Source of the DNA: Anaeromyces robustus
Lineage: Eukaryota > Neocallimastigomycota > Neocallimastigomycetes > Neocallimastigales > Neocallimastigaceae
Assembly: GCA_002104895.1 (NCBI GenBank)
Contig: MCFG01000111.1
Coordinates: forward strand, 55,001-115,000
Direction: 5' to 3'
DNA length: 60,000 nucleotides
Shown here: positions 53,394 through 60,000 of the stretch, piece by piece
Layout of the letters: each line of letters starts with the position of its first letter
Position numbering within the stretch: the first letter of the stretch is position 1
Program-made: the position numbers and the translations under genes
Notes under the pieces: generated by a model
What the model was told of the DNA's origin: nothing
What the model saw: the letters and a program-made list of their open reading frames with translations, nothing else
The model's database searches: none

Positions 53394-53509
53394 GCTTGTT
53401 TTATTTATAAGTATTAATATTTTTTTTTATTATAATAATTAATTTTTATATTGTATAAATAATTTATTTGAAACAAAGAATTTTTTTTTTCTTCTTCTTC
53501 TTATTTTAC
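51646..53509. other. A+T-rich intergenic DNA
   Basis: No gene recognised. Promoter side of PEX11 and 3' flank of NECAP. A run of about 32 A at 52001-52033, (AT)n stretches, and (ATT)n at 53356-53393. Confidence 0.65.
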
Positions 53510-55784
53510 TTAAAATGTAGTCCAATTGGATGGATTGGAATTATTAGCTCCAACAAAATCTCCGAAATCAGCCCATTCATTATTTTTATTTTGTTGAGTA
53601 GTGTTAGTAGAAGTTGCTGAAGTAGTTTCTTGAGCAGGAGTTGAAGACTTACCACTTGGTGGTGGTGGTAATAATATAACTAATAATATGTAAAATATTG
53701 TTAAAAAAAATAAAAAAATAAAAAATAGATGTATTGATTTATATATATTAATAAAATGTAAATAAATATAACATATATATTAAAAAAGAAAAAAAAAATT
53801 TTTTTTCATTTATTATTAATAATTAATACATATATTTTTTTTAAAAACGTTTAATCGTATATATAAATAATATAAATAATTCTTTTTTTTAACTTACAAT
53901 CGTTAGGATTATCACTGGTAGGTTTATTTTGGGCAGTTGTAGAAGTAGTAGTACCATTGTTAGCTTTAAAACCAGAAACGGATTTCTTTAGCTATTAAGT
54001 TAATATATAAATATATAAATATAAATATAATGAACAAATAGATTTTTATAATTTAATAAGTAAATTTTTATTTTATTTATTAATTACATATGTTCTGTAT
54101 ATATATATATATATTACCTTTCCAATGTTGATATTTATAGTTTCGCCTTCTTTCCATGAGTAATCAACTTTTGGTCCAGTATATTCAGGTTTTGGTGTAG
54201 TTTCATTCTTTAAATGTCTATTAAATTATAAAAAATTAAATAAATAAATAAATTAATAAATAAATAAATAAATGATTAATTAAATATTATATTTATGTAT
54301 TACTTTGTAAAATCTTGGAGAGCGACATTAAAATCAAAAGCTTCACTTCTTTCTTGGAAACCCATACCAATATAAGCATGCTTTCCAGAAGCTAATTTAT
54401 TAAATTAAGAAAAAATAATAATAATAATAATAATAATTATAATAATTATGAATTTATTAATAAAATAATTAATTTCTATATATTAATATTTTGATATGAT
54501 ATAAATAAATATTGATATATTTATATCCATTAAATTAGTGAAAAAAATATAATATAATATAATATTAACCTTGGTCTTCGATTCTTAATACAAAGTAACG
54601 ACTTGAATCTAAAACCGGTTCAACTGAATTATTATCTTCTTTATATTCACATTGTGCAAATAATTCACCTATATATATAATTTATATTATATGTGATAAA
54701 TATTTAATGATATTATTGAGATATTATTGAGATATTTTATACATTTTATTTTATTCCATTTATTTATTTATTTTTATTTAAAAAATTGCATACCAGTACT
54801 GGCATCCTAATATATTATTTTTTATAAAAAATTCAAAATTATAATAAAATTACAAAGTTGATTATAATTATCATTATAAATATTAAAAAAATATTATGTT
54901 TAATTATTGTATTTATTAATTTATTTTTTATTTTAATAATATTAAATAATTTATAAATAAAATATTTGTTTCTTTTTTTGTATTTGACTTTTTTCATTTT
55001 TATTTTCATACTTCTAATTTAATATAGCATTTCTTTCCGCCAACCGAAATAATTCTTAATCTTCCAGACCATAAGAAGCTATTTACATCCCATTCAGCAG
55101 CTCTTTAAATTTAAAATAAAAATATATAAATATAAATAAAAATTAAATAAATAAATATATATAAATATATATAAATATTTATGTGGGGAAAAGAAGTATT
55201 TGTTTATAATAGAAAAAATAAATAATTAAAAATGTTAAAAATAATGATTATTATGAATATAATATTTATAAATTTATTCTATTATTTCATTACTTGTAAC
55301 CTTTGGAAGAACCGAGAGGTGGGATTCTATATATAATTTGAATTAAGAATTTTGAAATTTAATTGTTTATAATTATAAATTTTAATTGTTAATATTATGT
55401 CTGTGTATATTCAAGGATAATATTTTTTTTAATAATATTATAAATTCTTTTATTTTTTTTTTTTTAATAAAAATTTATTTTATTAAACCTGTAAACAAAA
55501 CATTCTCTAATAACTAATAAGACTGATTCCTGTTTTATTATATAAAAAATATGTAAGAATTAGAATTTGAAATTTATTGAAATGTATCATTATTATATTA
55601 TATTATATAAATTAATTCTTTTAAAATAATTATTGAAGAAATTTATTTGTATTAATAAATTTATCATATCATTATATTTTCTTTTTATTGATATTTTTTT
55701 TTCATTTATTTTTTGTTTATTTTTAGTAAATTATTTAAATATTTTTAATTTAATAATATTATTTTAACTTACATAATCATCCAT
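53510..55784 (-). CDS. NECAP: NECAP-family endocytic adaptor-associated protein
   Basis: Ten exons on the minus strand: 55784-55773 (12 nt), 55529-55489, 55326-55294, 55102-55012, 54806-54794 (13 nt), 54668-54570, 54391-54304, 54217-54118, 53991-53898, 53679-53510; 246 aa, a little shorter than animal NECAP1/2 (~265-275). The N-terminal PHear-like domain shows [72 protein letters not shown] Ser/Thr/Asn-rich linker with LLPPPPSGK follows. The tail has two WxxF motifs, WADF (226-229) and a C-terminal WTTF (243-246), the sites by which NECAPs bind the AP-2 ear and core during clathrin-coated vesicle formation. Donors GTTTAA (exon 2) and GTTAAT (exon 6) are unusual, but the frame and the domain continue across them. 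Confidence 0.92.
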
Positions 55785-57274
55785 TTTATAGTTTATTATT
55801 TATTTTCTTTTTTTTTTAATTAATTTTTTTACTAAAGGTAATATGTTTAATGTTATTATTTTATTTCTTTATTTATGTAAATAGAAATAAAATGTTTATA
55901 TATATAATTTTTATTTTTTATTATTTTTATTTTTTATTATTTATTTATTTTTTTTTTTTTTTTTTTCTATTTTTTTAAGATTGAAATTTAAATTTCAAAA
56001 TGTTTTTTTTTTTTTTTATATTTATTTTTTTTTTTAATTAATTATTACTTTTAATATTTATTTTTAAAAATTTTTACATTAATATTAAAATAATATATGG
56101 TAATGTATCATACCATTTTTTTTTATATTAATTAGGTTTTAGTATGATTAAAAATTTTTAATAATAAGGTTAATTTATTCTAAAATAAGTTTTAAGTAAA
56201 TCAAAATGATTATAATAATTTTTTAACTTATTATTTATTATTATAATATCATTTATACAATAAAGCAAAATTCATAGAAAAAATTCTTTCTTTCTTCTTC
56301 TTCTTTTTTTTTTCATTATTAACACATAGATAATTAATAATTTTTTATTAAAAAGATATTTAATAAGATACATAATTAAATAATAATATATTATTTAATC
56401 TTTAGTGAAATGTGAAATACTAAAATGATTATATAATTGTAAAAACATTTTATAAAATTAACCCTCCAAATGTTATAATATTATTATACACACCATATTT
56501 TGAAGTATATTAAATTATTTGTAATAAATCTATATTCTACTTTTATTTTGATAATAATTAATTTATAAAATGTATTTAATAAAAAAAAATCCTTTTTTTA
56601 ATATTTAATAGAACAAATTTATATATACTAAAGATTTTTTTTCTAGTTTATTTTTATTGTATTCTTTAAAATATACACTATGTACTTTTAAATTATAATT
56701 TATTTATACTAAATTTAATTGTTTAATAAATTCACTAAATTTTAAATTGTTCTACGATATACAAATTTGCTTTTTTGTTTTTTTTTTTTTTTTTTATCAT
56801 ATTTAAAAAAAAAATTATATAATTAAAATATTAGAAAAAAAAATATATAAGTAATACTATTTTTATGAAATAAAAAATGATTTGATACCATAAAAGATAT
56901 TTCTACTAGATATTTATAAAATCTATTTTTTTTATTATTATTATTTTTTATAATATCTAATTTTTATTTATAAAAAAATAATAAATTCTAAAGATAATTT
57001 TTATAATAACTTATAATTTATAAATATATTGTTATATATATATAAATATTTCTTTCTTTCTTTCTTTTTTTTTTTTATTTTTTTATTTTTTTTATTTTTA
57101 TTTTTTATCTATTTAATTATATTTCTATTTTAATTATTTATTATTTTTATTTTCTTTATTTCATTGAATAATAAATAAACATTTTAAAGTATAAAATTTA
57201 TTAGTTTAATATATAGTATTTTTTTTATATATATATATTTATGTATTACTATTATTATTTCCTATTTATTAATA
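55785..57274. other. A+T-rich intergenic DNA
   Basis: No gene recognised. Promoter side of NECAP and 3' flank of the kinase gene; T-runs near 55950 and 56780; contains the second copy of a dispersed 33-bp repeat at 56744-56776. Confidence 0.65.
56744..56776 (+). repeat. Dispersed 33-bp repeat, copy 2
   Basis: Same sequence as 49378-49410 with one transition, again followed by a T-run (with one G). The bases just upstream (AATAAATT, then AAATT) are also loosely shared. Confidence 0.85.
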
Positions 57275-57647
57275 CTAAGATAAAAAGTATTTGGTAAGAT
57301 CAGCATTCCAAACATCAGCTTCTTCTTCAAGAAATTCTATACTGTTCTTTTTACCATCAGTAATAATACTTAAATGTGTATTATCTTTTTGTTTGATAGT
57401 AGATTCTGAAGTAATAGCAATTTGTCCTTTAATTTCAAGTTTACTTTCATGGAAAATCAAAAGACATGGTTGATCTGTTAATACTAAAATTCTCTTTTTA
57501 ACAAAAAATCCTTGTTTTATATTAACAAAACTATAACGAACAACATATTCATTAGGTGAAAGAAGATCAGCAAATGCTAAATTTTGTCTTTGTTCTGCAA
57601 TCATTCTTCTACGTTCTCTTATTTGTTGTTCATAAATTTTATCTTCA

Positions 57648-57696
<49 letters not shown>

Positions 57697-59984
57697 TAAT
57701 TAATATTAATTTTGATTGTAAAAAAATGAAAAAAAATATATATATAAAATAGTATAGTATTGTTATTATCATTATAATTATTATTTTATTTTTATATAAT
57801 ATCATAAATTCGCTTTATTATAATTTATATCATAAATATTTAATTATATTATTATTTCATTTATTTTATTTTATTTTTTTTTATCTTTTATTTTTTATTT
57901 TTTATTTTTTTTTTAGTTTTTTTAAAAGAAAAGGAATTAAAAAAAAAAAAAAAAAAAGTATTATATTTTAATTATTTTAATTTATACAACTTATTTTTAT
58001 TTTTATTTTTTTTTTATTTTATTTTTCATGTTGGTATTTATATACAGAATTCAGATTTTTAACTAAATATTACATTATATTATATATCAAGTTTACTATA
58101 AATTTTTCATTACAATATTATAAATTATAAATCGATTTTTTTATTTTTATTTTATAGTATAATAAAATAATATATTCATATTTCATATTATAATATATTA
58201 TTTTTCATTACAATAAAATATACAATTTAAAAATGAATATAGTACAAGAAATGATAATATTTTTATATAATTATTTATATATTTAAATTTATTCATCATT
58301 TTCCACCTTAAATATTTTTTGAATAAGTTTTAAATCATTTCATGTTATATATTTTTCCATATAATTCTATTTACAAATCTATATTTATTTCCATTCATTG
58401 CTATTTGTGTTTTTAAATTTTAATATTCTAATAATTTTTTTTTTTTTCATTTCATTTTATATCCTTTCTTTTTATTCCTCTTCTTCTTCTTCTTCTTCTT
58501 TTTTTTTTTTTTTTTACCCTTTTTCATTCTTTATTAATTTTATATTATTACTGTCTTCATTTTTAACATTAATTTTTGCAAGTCATTTTTTATATTTATT
58601 AATAATAAATGCTTTTTCTTTTATTAATTTATTTGTTATTTTCATCTTTCTTTCTTTCTTTCTTTCTTTCTTTTTTTCTTTATTCCTCCTCTCTTTTTTT
58701 TTTTTTTAATTTTTTATTTTTTTTCATTTTTTTTCATTTCTTTATTATTTTATTTTATTTTATTTTATTTATTTATTTAATTTTTTTTTTTTTTTTTTTT
58801 ATTTTTATTTATTTTTTTTTATTTGATTTTCTCATGTTTTATTTGATTCTATGATATAAAAATTTTATACTATTCTTATAAATTTCCAAAAAAACTTAAT
58901 CCTTACCACTTTGCATGTTATATGTTGGATTAGTTGGTTGATATGATGGTTCTGGTTCTGGTTCTGGATCAGGATCTGGTTGATTAAAATCAACTGATCC
59001 ATTAGCATAATAGAGATTATTATTATTTTCATATAAAAGATCAGGTTTTTCATCAAGACTACTATTACTTTTTACAAATTGAACTAATGGATTTGGTTTT
59101 AACTCGGGTGGTGTTTGAAGATGAATATCTTTCCATATAATACCTTCAAAGAATGGATGTGATTTTAAAGCTTCATAACCTCCACCTTCTGGAGTGTCAG
59201 CTCCAATTCTGTGGTCAGGATTTTCTACTAATAATTTTTTAATTAAATCTTTAGCAACATCTGGTATTTCATCTGGTAAGGTATATTCCATTTTTATAAT
59301 TTTCTGGAAAGTTTGATATTCATTATTTCCTTTAAACGGTGGTCGTCCTGCTAAAAGTTGATAAATAATACATCCTAATGCCCAAAAGTCTGAACTTTTA
59401 CAAGTAGCTTTATCGTTTAATAATTCCGGTGAAACATATTCAGCTTTATTAATATATAAAATTTTTATTATTATCATTATTATTTTATTTTATTTTATTT
59501 TATTTTATTAATGAAACATATGAACAGACAAATATAAAGATAATAAATAAATAGTAAATAAATATTCATGTATTTATATTAAAAATAAATTTAATATTTT
59601 TTTAGTGATTTATATTGCTATTTTATTTATATTTAGTATATCATAATAATATTTATAATTAAAACCAGAATAACAATAACATTAATAATAATAATAACAA
59701 TAATAAAAACTAAGCTAGCTAAACAAAAACAAAAACGAAAAAAATAAAAATGAAAATAAAAATGAAAATAAAAATAAAATAAAAATAAAAAAGGATTTAA
59801 TTTAAATTACCAGTTCCGACAAATGAATTAGCTCTTCCATTATCTTCTTCATTTTCTATTATTTTTGCTGTACCAAAATCTGTTAATTTAATGTGCATTT
59901 CTTCTGTTATTAATATATTTTCTGGTTTAAGATCTCTATGAATAATGTTTTTTCTATGGAGATATTCTAAAGCAGTGACAATTT
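57275..59984 (-). CDS. PDPK1: 3-phosphoinositide-dependent protein kinase 1 (PDK1), 3' part, running off the window
   Basis: Three exons on the minus strand lie in the window: 59984-59811, 59443-58907 and 57648-57275; the N-lobe (ATP-binding loop, PIF pocket) is upstream of 60000. PDK1 phosphorylates the activation loop of AGC kinases such as Akt/Ypk and S6K. Visible are [20 protein letters not shown] (catalytic loop), TDFGTAK, and the activation segment [15 protein letters not shown], whose Ser corresponds to the PDK1 autophosphorylation site. Next come [21 protein letters not shown], the HRIGA Arg-containing C-lobe motif and [11 protein letters not shown] short [10 protein letters not shown] linker leads to the last exon, which encodes a PDK1-type PH-like domain ([36 protein letters not shown]), identifying PDK1 rather than another AGC kinase. 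Exon phases match at both junctions. The last intron is long (1,258 bp). Confidence 0.93.
57649..58906 (-). other. Long last intron of the PDK1 gene
   Basis: 1,258 bp, well above the ~80-500 bp of most introns here. The donor is GTAAGG. The 3' splice site follows a perfect (AT)n run of about 40 bp (57651-57690), with TAG just before the exon. Near the donor the minus strand is purine-rich (plus strand TTC and CTTT repeats at 58478-58680), which creates false Ser/Phe frames on the plus strand. Confidence 0.8.
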
Positions 59985-60000
59985 CTGCAATATAAAATTT

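Noticed and set aside
58398-58854. Plus-strand Ser/Phe-rich open frames
   Set aside because: They lie in the long PDK1 intron and arise from CTT/TTTC repeats.
1-60000. tRNA, rRNA, spliceosomal snRNA genes and CRISPR arrays
   Set aside because: I looked for canonical tRNA T-arm words, snRNA core sequences and spaced repeats; apart from the SINE head nothing convincing was seen by eye.

Overview
This is eukaryotic nuclear DNA of extreme A+T content, with long homopolymer runs and (TTTA)n, (ATT)n and (AT)n repeats between sparse, intron-rich genes. The gene set points to an early-diverging fungus: a fungal-type MTC6-like protein sits beside genes lost from yeast-like fungi (Integrator subunit INTS7, NECAP, ZNF830). 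Base composition, large empty intergenic spaces and the intron style fit the anaerobic gut fungi (Neocallimastigomycota) best. That placement is an inference; another A+T-rich chytrid-like fungus is possible.

Layout. 1-9.1 kb: no intact gene; simple repeats and a few decayed, coding-like fragments. 9.1-10.4 kb: a 5'-truncated LINE fossil (minus strand) and two more LINE 3' ends. 11.97-12.93 kb: pyrimidine 5'-nucleotidase (cN-III type). 15.67-16.12 kb: a G+C-rich island that reads as a tRNA-derived SINE with 14-bp target-site duplications. 21.66-25.59 kb: an 8-exon methylthioribose-1-phosphate isomerase-like gene (minus) with both catalytic residues replaced, a ~300-residue acidic insertion and a 7-nt microexon. 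27.85-29.98 kb: MTC6-like membrane protein (minus). 30.86-36.49 kb: INTS7 in 18 exons, with one U12-type AT-AC intron. 37.31-38.70 kb: ZNF830-like zinc finger protein (minus). 39.2-41.8 kb: decayed coding remnants. 45.03-47.13 kb: aspartate aminotransferase. 49.95-51.65 kb: PEX11 (minus). 53.51-55.78 kb: NECAP (minus). 57.28-60.0 kb: the 3' part of a PDK1-type kinase (minus), running off the window.

I rebuilt the exon structures by hand from GT..AG (or AT..AC) boundaries, frame continuity and family resemblance. Every complete multi-exon model sums to a whole number of codons (INTS7 959 aa, MRI1-like 674, MTC6-like 557, aspartate aminotransferase 419, ZNF830-like 381, NECAP 246, PEX11 237). 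The genes are unrelated housekeeping functions: nucleotide and amino-acid metabolism, RNA 3'-end processing and splicing, endocytosis, peroxisome division and kinase signalling. The items most worth checking are the U12-type AT-AC intron inside a gene whose complex matures snRNAs, the predicted dead isomerase with its insertion, and the SINE.
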